This document shows positions 16,118 through 23,464 of a stretch of DNA of 54,460 nt, in pieces. Source of the stretch: Paenibacillus phytorum (GTDB lineage Bacteria; Bacillota; Bacilli; Paenibacillales; NBRC-103111); NCBI RefSeq assembly GCF_013141715.1, contig NZ_WHOA01000131.1, forward strand, positions 1-54,460. The letters run 5' to 3'. The stretch's first letter is position 1; every line of letters starts with the position of its first letter. The notes under the pieces were generated by a model, which searched no databases, was not told the origin of the DNA, and was given only the letters and a program-made list of their open reading frames with translations. The position numbers were made by a program, and so were the translations under genes.

Positions 16118-16450
16118 ATGCCCTATAATATTCCAGTTGAAGCCACGCTTGATGTGATCGGTGGTAAATGGAAGGTCGTCATCCTGTGCCATTTGGACAA
16201 AGGGGACAAACGAACAAGTGAGTTAAAAAGGTTAATGCCCGAAATTACCCAGAAGATGCTTACCCAACAATTACGCGAGTTGGAACAAGACGGAATGGTG
16301 AAAAGAACAAGTTATGATCAAGTGCCACCGAAAGTGGTCTACTCCTTGACCGATTATGGTTGGTCATTCAAACCCATTCTGGATGCCATGTGCAACTGGG
16401 GGGAGCAGCATATGAAAGAAAAAGATATGGCTCCCATACTAACTCATTAA
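16118..16450 (+). CDS. HxlR-family transcriptional regulator
   Basis: Winged-helix regulator of 110 aa. It has the HxlR signature: DVIGGKWKVVILCHL near the N-terminus, then KRTSELKRLMPEITQKMLTQQL for helix 3-4, and KVVYSLTDYGWSFKPILDAMCNWG at the C-terminus. The AAAGGAGG ribosome site precedes the ATG. These regulators commonly control a divergent oxidoreductase or exporter; here only an exporter remnant survives next door. Upstream, TATATAGGTACTATATAGTACC contains overlapping palindromes (16066-16091) that could be its operator. C-terminal residues after the core are unremarkable. No Cys sits at the HypR-like N-terminal redox position. Confidence 0.92.
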   Translation: MPYNIPVEATLDVIGGKWKVVILCHLDKGDKRTSELKRLMPEITQKMLTQQLRELEQDGMVKRTSYDQVPPKVVYSLTDYGWSFKPILDAMCNWGEQHMKEKDMAPILTH

Positions 16451-16491
16451 GCTAAGGTGATACAAGTAACTAATCCCAGGAGGTGTTTGCT

Positions 16492-16650
16492 TTGAAGATC
16501 ATGATTTCAGCTTCGGAAGCCATGGAAAAAGGGGTCTGGGCAGAGATACTTCGTCTCTTCGGGAGAGATAAAGATGAGGAAATATGGCCTCAGGAGGAGT
16601 TTATATTAACTGAGGAGCAGGCTCTTAAGTTGAATCTTATAAAGAAATAA
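16492..16650 (+). CDS. Small conserved-looking protein (52 aa)
   Basis: A 52-residue ORF starting at TTG 16492, with a perfect AGGAGG (16478-16483) 8 nt upstream. The product is acidic and begins KIMISASEAMEKGVWAEILR, continuing with a Glu-rich centre and ending LTEEQALKLNLIKK. The ISASEAxEKGxW opening and the LTxEEAxxLxL ending resemble small hypothetical proteins I have seen in Bacillales; no function is known. It lies 42 bp after the HxlR gene, so it could be cotranscribed, and is followed directly by a terminator. Confidence 0.7.
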   Translation: MKIMISASEAMEKGVWAEILRLFGRDKDEEIWPQEEFILTEEQALKLNLIKK

Positions 16651-16662
16651 GCGATTCTATTG

Positions 16663-16690
16663 AAGACCATCCAGAGGGTGGTCTTCTTTC
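16663..16690 (+). terminator. Terminator after the small protein gene
   Basis: AAGACCATCC (16663-16672) pairs with GGTGGTCTT (16677-16685) with one bulge, followed by CTTTC. The next 160 bp, to 16850, hold nothing I can support. Confidence 0.65.
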
Positions 16691-16850
16691 TAATGGTTTT
16701 AGAGCTGGTAACCGCTTCACGGATATATGCAGCCTTCTACCAAAGGTAGACTCCTTTATACGAACCGTCGTTCCGTTAAGAACAACTGCCAAAAAAATGA
16801 CCCCTCCTGATGGCGGAAGTCCTCATGGATACTAGCAACCATCGCAAAGC

Positions 16851-16879
16851 AAAAAATGCCCCCGATAACCGGGAGCATT
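16851..16879 (-). terminator. Terminator of the ThuA gene
   Basis: On the minus strand ATGCTCCCG (16870-16878) pairs with CGGGGGCAT (16856-16864), 5-nt loop, followed by TTTTT. Confidence 0.8.
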
Positions 16880-16894
16880 CGTATCATTTCACTA

Positions 16895-17632
16895 TTAAGC
16901 TTTGACTTTTGCTTTGATCTCTTCAAGCGGCTTGTGGTTACCATATTTCGGATACTCGCGTGTGGATGGAGCCGCCCAGTGAACCGCATTGCTGATAACG
17001 CGGCGGATTTGCTCATTGTAGTACGTACGGTACGTCTCGTGCCCAGGACGGAAGTAGAAAATTTTCCCATTTCCGCGATTGAACGTGCAACCGCTGCGGA
17101 AAACTTCGCCGCCTTCGAACCAAGAAACCATGATCAGCTCGTCCGGCTGAGGGATATCAAAGTGCTCACCGTACATTTCCTCTGCTTCAAGATCGATGTA
17201 CTCACCGATGCCTTCAACGATTGGATGGCCAGGAGCAACAACCCAAAGACGTTCCTTCTCATCAGCTTCACGCCATTTGAGGTCACAAGAAGTGCCCATT
17301 AGCTTTTTGAACACTTTGGAGAAGTGTCCGGAGTGCAGCACGATAAGCCCCATGCCTTGCCATACACGTTTTTGAACGCGGTCTACGATCTCGTCCTGCA
17401 CTTCGTTATGTGCCTTATGTCCCCACCAAATGAGTACATCTGTATTATTCAAAACTTCTTCGGACAAGCCGTGTTCAGCATCATCTAATGTCGCATACGT
17501 GACATCAACGGCTCCGCTCAAACCTTCACCAATCGCCGTATGGATACCATCTGGATACGCTGCGCGTACGACTTCGTTTTCTTTTTCATGACGGAACTCG
17601 TTCCAAACCGTTACTCTAAGCTTCTGACTCAT
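16895..17632 (-). CDS. ThuA-domain protein (trehalose-utilisation type)
   Basis: Cytoplasmic class-I glutamine-amidotransferase-like fold of the ThuA family (245 aa, the normal length). The N-terminus VTVWNEFRHEKENEVVRAAYPDGIH, the DVLIWWGHKAHNEV strand-turn, the GLIVLHSGHFSKVF elbow and the C-terminal FYFRPGHETYRTYY all follow the family pattern. ThuA proteins are linked to disaccharide catabolism in rhizobia and are often found beside sugar oxidoreductases, although the chemistry is unsettled. GGAGGGA lies upstream of the ATG. It is divergent from an AraC regulator that probably controls it; no oxidoreductase is adjacent. Confidence 0.9.
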   Translation of the reverse strand: MSQKLRVTVWNEFRHEKENEVVRAAYPDGIHTAIGEGLSGAVDVTYATLDDAEHGLSEEVLNNTDVLIWWGHKAHNEVQDEIVDRVQKRVWQGMGLIVLHSGHFSKVFKKLMGTSCDLKWREADEKERLWVVAPGHPIVEGIGEYIDLEAEEMYGEHFDIPQPDELIMVSWFEGGEVFRSGCTFNRGNGKIFYFRPGHETYRTYYNEQIRRVISNAVHWAAPSTREYPKYGNHKPLEEIKAKVKA

Positions 17633-17841
17633 CTTCTTATTCCCTCCAGGGTAGCGTATTCATTCATACTTTTGAGTATAGTCACTCCCTCGCCGAAAAT
17701 AAAGGCAAGATCCTGCCTAATTCTTATTCAATAGTGTCCTTCCTCTTCAAACAATGATATACTCATTACTGATAAACCTTACATTTCACCACTTTTTACG
17801 TATTCAAAAATGTCTTTTACAGTAGTGAGGTATACATATCC

Positions 17842-18783
17842 ATGGACCCTATATATAGCTCTAGCACCTTCACCGAGATTGTTAATGAAGAAGTCATTTA
17901 CCAGAACCCATTGCTCTTCTTGAAAATATGGGAAATGAGTTCTGATACCCCGCAGTTCGGGCCTCCTACTCCTTGGCGTTGGCATTCACATATGCAAGTT
18001 GAATTTCTTGTGGTCATAGAAGGTCAACTCGGCATCCAAACGAAGCACGATTTTACGGTGATGGCCCCTGGAGATGTCATGGTCTTGGGCTCTTCCCAGC
18101 CGCATCGTACGTATAAGCATTCAGCGGATGCCTTGAGACAGATCGTTTTTCAGATTGATCTAAAGCAGCACTTTGACCTTAGCACCATGCCCTACCTGCA
18201 CTGCTTTTCGGAACTTACTCATCCACTTGAGCAATTTAATGAGCTGTTTCAAGGCAATACAGCCGTCAAGCAAGCTGCTTACAACTTCATCATGCAGATT
18301 TACGAAGAGTCGCAATCCCGTAAGATTGGGTACGAGTTGGCGATCAGTGCAGCGATCAAAAATCTCTTACTCTTGATGCTGCGCAATGACAACCGAGATT
18401 TCTCGGCTCTTGCCGAGGACTCTGGCATTTCTCGCGTGCGTCCGGCACTAGACTTTATCGACGAGCATCTGAGCGAACGGATTTCGGTTGAAGACATGTG
18501 CAGTGTGCTCAATTTGAGCTATCATTACTTTATTAAGTATTTCAAAAAGGTGATGGGGATATCCTTCGTCGATTACGTTAATTACAAGCGGATCAAAAAA
18601 GCCGAGCGTCTCCTTCTCACAGGCGACCTCAGCATTATGGAAGTAAGCTTTGAAGTAGGCATACTGAATATGGCGCAATTCTACAAGCTGTTTAAGCGTC
18701 ATAATCAATGCTCGCCCAAAGAATTTAAACAACGCATGCGCAGTCAATCAGGGCTGACGCCTCTGCTTGCGCAAGCGGACTAG
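17842..18783 (+). CDS. AraC-family regulator with cupin sensor domain
   Basis: Sugar-type activator of 313 aa. The N-terminal cupin (about 35-110) includes WRWHSHMQVEFLVVIEGQLGI and VMAPGDVMVLGSSQPHRTY. The C-terminal double HTH (about 205-305) has ISVEDMCSVLNLSYHYFIKYFKKVMG and SIMEVSFEVGILNMAQFYKLFKRHNQCSPKEF. The ATG at 17842 is preceded by GTGAGG. Transcribed away from the ThuA gene across a 209-bp shared control region, it is the likely regulator of ThuA. The canonical Gly-Phe of the second HTH (usually GFxxxSYF) is replaced by GILNMAQF, a mild departure. Confidence 0.92.
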   Translation: MDPIYSSSTFTEIVNEEVIYQNPLLFLKIWEMSSDTPQFGPPTPWRWHSHMQVEFLVVIEGQLGIQTKHDFTVMAPGDVMVLGSSQPHRTYKHSADALRQIVFQIDLKQHFDLSTMPYLHCFSELTHPLEQFNELFQGNTAVKQAAYNFIMQIYEESQSRKIGYELAISAAIKNLLLLMLRNDNRDFSALAEDSGISRVRPALDFIDEHLSERISVEDMCSVLNLSYHYFIKYFKKVMGISFVDYVNYKRIKKAERLLLTGDLSIMEVSFEVGILNMAQFYKLFKRHNQCSPKEFKQRMRSQSGLTPLLAQAD

Positions 18784-18790
18784 CGCGCTT

Positions 18791-18826
18791 AAAGCCTCCA
18801 TGGGAGATCCCGCAGGAGGCTTTGTT
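18791..18826 (+). terminator. Terminator between AraC and radical SAM genes (convergent)
   Basis: AAAGCCTCC (18791-18799) / GGAGGCTTT (18815-18823) with an inner GGGA/TCCC stem. It serves two converging genes. Confidence 0.75.
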
Positions 18827-18833
18827 ATATCCA

Positions 18834-19652
18834 TCAAGGCAGGAAGCCTTGTTGGCTGACAAACACACGCTCCTGCGGGAAATGCCGCAGGAGCTGTTCG
18901 CGCACACGCTCGTACGCATCCCGACTGTACCAGTCTGGCAGCTCCAGCGCGTCATAGATAGCGCGCACGCCGATGCGTTCCGTGCGCTTGCCCCCACTGC
19001 CATCGCCCATGAAGTAATCGTCGATGCACACCCGATCCACGATGCCCGCAAGCAGCTCGGCGAAATGCTCCGAGCTCGGCAGCGCTGGCGCTATCGTGGC
19101 CTGCACTGGAATGCCGCGAGCTGCGAGCTTGCGAAGGGCATTTAGCCGCGTCGGAATCGGCGGCGCGGACGGCGTGAACGCTCGGCGTATATCCTCGCGG
19201 TCGGTCTCGACCGTCATGCTGACTCTTACGCGTTCGCCGAGCAGCTTTAATAGATCCGCATCCCGTGTCACGAGCGGACTGCGGGTCTGAACGAACAAGA
19301 AGTCCGGCGGATTCGCGGACATCACCTCAAGGAGCGAACGGGTGATTCGCTCCTTATGTTCGATCGGCTGGTAGGGATCCGTGGCCGATGACATGAAGAT
19401 CGTAACCGGCCCTTTGCTCTTCGCTTTAGTCAGCTCCTTCGCTAGAAGCGCGGCCGCATTTTCTTTTACATCGACCCAATCGCCCCATGCGCCGCTGCGG
19501 AATAATGCGACCGGCATCTGCCTCACATAGCAGTAGGAACAGGCGAAGGAGCAGCCGGTATAGGGGTTTAGCGTGTGCGTATACCCCTTAAGAAAGCCGC
19601 TCGCTTTCGTGAGCAGCTGCTTCGCCGTCTTCCGGTTTACGTCAATCTTCAT
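18834..19652 (-). CDS. SplB-like radical SAM protein
   Basis: Radical SAM enzyme of 272 aa. The cluster motif is CSFACSYC, with Cys34, Cys38 and Cys41 (CX3CX2C), preceded by LNPYTGC as in SplB/Rv2578c-type proteins. Other family marks are MSSATDPYQPIEHKERITR, TRSPLVTRDADLL, VSMTVETDREDIRRAFTPSAP and the terminal YSRDAYERVREQLL. The family relates to spore photoproduct lyase, but many members are not lyases, and the C-terminal Cys needed for the SplB reaction (Cys141 in Bacillus) is not evident, so a DNA-repair role is uncertain. Start ATG 19652 is 7 nt after GGAGG. It is GC-richer than its neighbours. Confidence 0.88.
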   Translation of the reverse strand: MKIDVNRKTAKQLLTKASGFLKGYTHTLNPYTGCSFACSYCYVRQMPVALFRSGAWGDWVDVKENAAALLAKELTKAKSKGPVTIFMSSATDPYQPIEHKERITRSLLEVMSANPPDFLFVQTRSPLVTRDADLLKLLGERVRVSMTVETDREDIRRAFTPSAPPIPTRLNALRKLAARGIPVQATIAPALPSSEHFAELLAGIVDRVCIDDYFMGDGSGGKRTERIGVRAIYDALELPDWYSRDAYERVREQLLRHFPQERVFVSQQGFLP

Positions 19653-19725
19653 AGACTCACCTCCGCTTTTCCCTTTCGAGATCATCTCCTCGATAACCTA
19701 GTTAAATATCATCTAATTTCATCTA

Positions 19726-19800
19726 TTACATTGGAGGATAGAGACCATCGATTCATTTCATCCAATCTAGTACTACATTGAGGTGTCTTAATCCAATGTT
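19726..19800 (+). repeat. ATTGGA..TCCAAT motifs, proximal part of cluster
   Basis: ATTGGA (19731-19736) and TCCAAT near 19763, then a second TTGAGG..ATCCAATG pair by 19800. These are weaker copies of the hairpin motif that recurs at 20065-20260. Confidence 0.45.
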
Positions 19801-19855
19801 ATATATACTCGCTTGAGGTTGCCGGATGAATGAATCCCTATCTCTGTTGAATGAT

Positions 19856-19954
19856 GTTGTAGAATGTGCAACAATTGCTGCCTAGATATCGCCTTGCTAA
19901 CTTCGTTGTTGCAAAATAGCCTCTAGGTGTGCGAATTATTGTAGAAATTACAAC
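19856..19954 (+). repeat. GTTGTA..TACAAC palindrome cluster A
   Basis: Two clear units and one half unit. GTTGTAGAATGTGCAAC is at 19856-19872 and TTGTAGAAATTACAAC at 19939-19954; a half unit TTGTTGCAAAATA lies near 19906-19918. It belongs to the same motif family as clusters at 36040-36220 and 43944-44210. Intergenic, between the radical SAM and ogt genes. Confidence 0.65.
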
Positions 19955-20064
19955 ATTGGCACCACTATACCCATCATAACCTTCACAAAGCTGCTGAACG
20001 ATTCTAAAATCAAATTTTGGTGTCACGGCCTACCCGTAGTGAGGAGGCATCATGAATGTATCGG

Positions 20065-20250
20065 CATTGGAGAAAATCCAATGAAATCTCAATTTTGACT
20101 TTAGCTTTTGTACTTTCATTGGAATAATCCAATGGAATTTTTTATTTTCTATGAAAATTGTCGATTCTACGAGTTTTAATTGGATAAACTCCAATAGAAT
20201 CGGTTATCCATAGGCTTAAATTTAAAAGTACTGTAAAAACTCCAATGGAT
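20065..20250 (+). repeat. Cluster of ATTGGA-loop-TCCAAT hairpins
   Basis: CATTGGAGAAAATCCAATG (20065-20083), CATTGGAATAATCCAATG (20117-20134, followed by a T-rich run) and ATTGGATAAACTCCAAT (20179-20195, enclosed by GATTCTA 20163 / TAGAATC 20195-20201) are three hairpins with the same arms and different loops. A fourth, imperfect one (CTCCAATGGATTAGAG) is near 20244. Together with cluster A they fill the 620-bp gap; I see no gene. Confidence 0.7.
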
Positions 20251-20275
20251 TAGAGTTAAGTGCACCCATATCCAA

Positions 20276-20878
20276 TCATAATCCTGCTCGCTCCAACAAC
20301 AGCAGCTTCTCCTTGTTCTGGAGTCCACCGCGGTAACCAGTTAGCGACCCATCCTTCCCCACAACACGATGACACGGCACCACGATGAGCACGGGGTTAG
20401 CCCCAATAGCAGTGCCCACAGCCCTAACTGCACTTATTTTATCCAGCTCCTGGGCTACCTGTGAATAACTAAACGTTTCCCCATGTGGAATCTCATGAAG
20501 CACACGCCACACCGACTGCTGAAAAGCAGTACCACGCAGATCCAACGGCAATGTAAATGTCGTGCGTAGTCCTTTCAAATACTCCTCTAATTGAAGGATA
20601 TAGGGCTGCAGCTTCTCAGTATCCTCTACCCAGTTAGGCTCAGGCAGCTGCGAACGAGCCCATTTCGCTAATTCCAACCACGAACCCTCATCTACACCAC
20701 CTGCAGGATCTCCTTCTTGAAATTGTAAATAGCAAAGCCCCTCATCCGTTGCCGCCATCAAAAAGTTATTTTCCAACAAACGAACGACTCCCCAGTAGAT
20801 CAACTTCGTCTGCTTGGTTTGCATCTCAGACATTCCCTGCTTATATTGCTCCCCGGCTTTCACCCGCATAGTTTGCAT
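20276..20878 (-). CDS. ogt: Methylated-DNA--[protein]-cysteine S-methyltransferase
   Basis: Suicide DNA-repair enzyme that moves the methyl group from O6-methylguanine to its own Cys. The active-site PCHRV is at residues 168-172 (Cys169). The preceding GETFSYSQVAQEL helix, AVGTAIGANPVLIVVPCHRVVG and GYRGGLQNKEKLLLLE are family-typical. The length of 200 aa includes an N-terminal RNase-H-like domain. The ATG has AGGAGG 8 nt upstream. It follows adaA by 23 bp on the same strand, so they form an operon, as in Bacillus adaAB, and diverge from alkA: an adaptive-response locus. Seven of the first 19 residues are K/R/Q, with no signal. Confidence 0.95.
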   Translation of the reverse strand: MQTMRVKAGEQYKQGMSEMQTKQTKLIYWGVVRLLENNFLMAATDEGLCYLQFQEGDPAGGVDEGSWLELAKWARSQLPEPNWVEDTEKLQPYILQLEEYLKGLRTTFTLPLDLRGTAFQQSVWRVLHEIPHGETFSYSQVAQELDKISAVRAVGTAIGANPVLIVVPCHRVVGKDGSLTGYRGGLQNKEKLLLLERAGL

Positions 20879-20901
20879 CTTCGTTCCCTCCTCGGTTATG
20901 T

Positions 20902-21444
20902 TTAGAATGATTTTATTTGACGGAATTCCGTTGGCGAAAAACCGGTCTTTTTCTGAAACATCGTGGCAAAATGCGCCGCATTCGGTATCCCCACTTGAAC
21001 ACCAATTGCATTCACAGGAGCATTCGTCTCTAGAAGCAGCCGTTTGGCCGCTTCGATGCGTACTTGTTGAAGATACGTTAGAGGTGTGATTCCCTGCAGA
21101 CGTTTGAAAGTCCTTTGCAGATGATAGACACTTGCATAAAAGTGATCTGCCAGGATCGTCAGCGTCAGCGGCTCAGCATAATGTTCATCGATGTGAGCTG
21201 TCATGAGCGACACCCATTCTTCATCAGGCAGCCTCACGCCGTCTGGCCTGCACCTTTTGCAGGGACGATAATTTTCCGAGAAAGCTGCTTGTCGGTTCCC
21301 AAAAATCCGGACATTCTCCCTTTTAGGCACCCTTGATTTGCAAGATGGCCTGCAGAAGATCCCAGTTGTCGTCACCGCATAATAAAACGTACCATCATAA
21401 GCCGCATCATTCGCAACAATCGCTTTCCAAAACCGTTCTTGCAT
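20902..21444 (-). CDS. adaA: AdaA-type methylphosphotriester-repair/AraC regulator
   Basis: Sensor and activator of the adaptive response to DNA methylation. The N-terminal Zn domain has four Cys ligands: Cys31 and Cys35 (FCRPSCKSR) and Cys62 and Cys65 (YRPCKRCRPD). Cys31 is the expected methyl acceptor from phosphotriesters. The C-terminal AraC double HTH (about 80-178) ends NAAHFATMFQKKTGFSPTEFRQ. Start ATG 21444 has AGGAG 8 nt upstream; the longer form starting at 21468 lacks a ribosome site. It heads the adaA-ogt operon and faces alkA across a 155-bp control region, so it probably activates all three when methylated. Confidence 0.95.
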   Translation of the reverse strand: MQERFWKAIVANDAAYDGTFYYAVTTTGIFCRPSCKSRVPKRENVRIFGNRQAAFSENYRPCKRCRPDGVRLPDEEWVSLMTAHIDEHYAEPLTLTILADHFYASVYHLQRTFKRLQGITPLTYLQQVRIEAAKRLLLETNAPVNAIGVQVGIPNAAHFATMFQKKTGFSPTEFRQIKSF

Positions 21445-21599
21445 GACTACCGCTCCTCTCAGCTCCATTTCCCTACTAGCTCAGTATACCCAAACTATGC
21501 TGCTCTTGTAAGGGATGGAGGATGAGAAAGCAAGATTACGAAAGCCGCCTTCAGCGATAATAGAGGAAGAAACTTTATCAGATACGAGGAGAACTTAAC

Positions 21600-22550
21600 A
21601 TGCCACATCTTCAACCATTCGACCCTTCTATCCTAAAATGGTGCGAGCAGACAAGCTCCCTTACACTGCCGCTTCCTGATCCTTTTCGATATGAGCAAAA
21701 TCTCGGTTATCTATCCCGATCAACCAATGAATGCTTATTCCATGTGGATAACTTGGCTATTTACAAGCTGCTTCCGGCCCAGGATAACCATGTCCTAATC
21801 GCTGTCAACAGTGAGGATAATTCCCGGCTGCGTATACAACTACTCCATAGTACCGACGGTACCCTCACCTCCTCCACTCGTGAAGACGTGGCTCGCTATG
21901 TGTGGGAGTGGTTTGACCTTGGCACCGACCTTACGCCTTTCTACGAATTGGCCAAGGGTGATCCTCTGCTGAAGCAAGTCACTCAGGACTTTTATGGGCT
22001 GCGCCTGATGGGGATTCCAGATCTATTCGAGGCGATGAGCTGGGGCATTATCGGACAGCAAATCAACCTGACTTTTGCCTATACGCTCAAAAGACGTCTT
22101 GTTGAAGCTTTCGGCACGCGGCTAGACTGGGAAGGACGGACGTACTGGGCATTTCCTACACCAGAGCGAATCGCCGAGCTTACGTCTGATGCTTTGACCG
22201 CCTTACAGTTCACGGGTAAAAAAGCAGAATACTTAATCGGCGTTGCCAAGTTGATGACTGAGGGATTGCTTGTTCAAGAGGAGCTGCTGAAGCGGAACGA
22301 TTTTGCCGATATGGAGAAAGAGCTGTTAAGTATTCGCGGCATCGGCCCGTGGACGGCCAATTATGTGCTGATGCGCTGCTTGCGGAACCCAGCTGCTTTC
22401 CCTCTTGCCGACGTTGGCTTACACAATGCTCTGAAGCATGTGCTTGGCTTAGAGCAGAAACCGACTATTCCTCATATTCGACAGCTTGCTGAAGGATGGA
22501 ATGGGTGGGAAGCTTATGCGACTTTTTATTTATGGCGTGTATTATACTAG
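21600..22550 (+). CDS. alkA: DNA-3-methyladenine glycosylase II
   Basis: Base-excision glycosylase removing alkylated purines. The helix-hairpin-helix is LLSIRGIGPWTANYVLMRC (about 242-260), followed by the Gly/Pro-rich loop and catalytic Asp271 (FPLADVG). AMSWGIIGQQINLTFAYTLKRRLVEAFG is the family's other core segment. The length of 316 aa exceeds E. coli AlkA (282) because of a longer N-terminal TBP-like domain, normal for Bacillus members. GAGGAG precedes the ATG. Divergent from adaA-ogt, it completes an alkylation-repair locus and is expected to be induced by methylated AdaA. Confidence 0.95.
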   Translation: MPHLQPFDPSILKWCEQTSSLTLPLPDPFRYEQNLGYLSRSTNECLFHVDNLAIYKLLPAQDNHVLIAVNSEDNSRLRIQLLHSTDGTLTSSTREDVARYVWEWFDLGTDLTPFYELAKGDPLLKQVTQDFYGLRLMGIPDLFEAMSWGIIGQQINLTFAYTLKRRLVEAFGTRLDWEGRTYWAFPTPERIAELTSDALTALQFTGKKAEYLIGVAKLMTEGLLVQEELLKRNDFADMEKELLSIRGIGPWTANYVLMRCLRNPAAFPLADVGLHNALKHVLGLEQKPTIPHIRQLAEGWNGWEAYATFYLWRVLY

Positions 22551-22756
22551 CCGAAAATGATGCGATTACGTGAGACTACCCTACAGATAACTAGACTAAG
22601 GTCCTGACCAAAACTTGACTTTCTGACGGTTCATAGCTTTACTTGAAACAGGTATAATTTATGTAAGATGGTTCATTTCTGCTGCGCAAATTAGAGATAT
22701 TCATGCAAATTTCCACAAAAAATATACGGTTTTTTGTTACAAGGAGAGCATAAGTC

Positions 22757-23380
22757 ATGAAGTTTATGGGACTAATTGAACAATTATTTGCACAATTTGG
22801 CTATTGGGTATTGTTGATCGGTTTGCCATTGGACGCTATTGCGCTTCCGATTCCTCCGGGAAATACGACGATGACGTATACGGGTTTTTTAGCTTATAAA
22901 GGGGTGCTTAATTGGTTTTTAGCCATGATTGCGGCCTGGGTCGGAAGTTTGATAGGCATGACGATTACCTATTGGATCGGATATAAACTGGGCACGCCTC
23001 TGATTGAACGTTATGGAAAACTTCTGTTTTTGAAGCCCGCGCATCTGCAGAAATCTAGAGAATATTACGCGAAGTATGGAAACAAATTGCTACTTTTCAG
23101 TTATTTCATACCGGGAATCAGACAATTTATCTTTTATTTTGTAGGCATCATCCGCGTTCCATACCGAATTTTTGCTTTATTCGCCTTCACAGGTTCCGCT
23201 TTATGGGTGGTTGTATTTTTCGGAATCGGTTACCTTTTCGGTGATCAGTGGCTTATCATTTTTATGTGGGTAGAAAAGTTTTTGATTTACACCTTGATTG
23301 GGTTGTGTATTGCGGTGGCTGTTTTTCTCCTCTTCAAATGGCGTAGTCGTTTGAAAACGGGGCTGCAAAAGCCTCAATAA
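22757..23380 (+). CDS. DedA-family membrane protein
   Basis: Integral membrane protein (207 aa) of the DedA/SNARE-associated family. Marks are FGYWVLLIGLPLDAIALPIPPG with the conserved acidic residue and PIPPGN, GSLIGMTITYWIGYKLG, the GNKLLLFSYFIPGIRQFIFYFVGI motif with the essential Arg, and the last helix. Members are implicated in lipid carrier (undecaprenyl phosphate) or lipid flipping and membrane homeostasis. AAGGAG is 10 nt before the ATG at 22757. It is transcribed alone with its own terminator. The canonical E in the first helix is replaced by D (LPLDAIALP), within the family range. Confidence 0.92.
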   Translation: MKFMGLIEQLFAQFGYWVLLIGLPLDAIALPIPPGNTTMTYTGFLAYKGVLNWFLAMIAAWVGSLIGMTITYWIGYKLGTPLIERYGKLLFLKPAHLQKSREYYAKYGNKLLLFSYFIPGIRQFIFYFVGIIRVPYRIFALFAFTGSALWVVVFFGIGYLFGDQWLIIFMWVEKFLIYTLIGLCIAVAVFLLFKWRSRLKTGLQKPQ

Positions 23381-23411
23381 AGCAGATGCCTAAATCATTT
23401 TATATACGAAA

Positions 23412-23458
23412 AAGGTTGCCCCTTCGGTCTTAGTAAGATCGAAAAGGCAACCTTATTT
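23412..23458 (+). terminator. Bidirectional terminator between DedA and MFS genes
   Basis: AAGGTTGCC (23412-23420) / GGCAACCTT (23446-23454) with an inner TTCG/CGAA stem, A/T-rich on both sides. Confidence 0.85.
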
Positions 23459-23464
23459 GATTTA

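Noticed and set aside
16637..16792. Minus-strand 51-codon ORF from a TTG with an AGGAGG site
   Set aside because: It runs through the terminator at 16663-16690 and through the 3' end of the plus-strand small protein gene; its sequence shows no conserved pattern.
16756..17070. Minus-strand 104-codon ORF overlapping the ThuA gene
   Set aside because: It lies in another frame of the well-supported ThuA gene and continues past its terminator.
19838..20026. A 62-codon minus-strand ORF between the radical SAM and ogt genes
   Set aside because: It spans the palindrome cluster and has no ribosome site or recognisable sequence.
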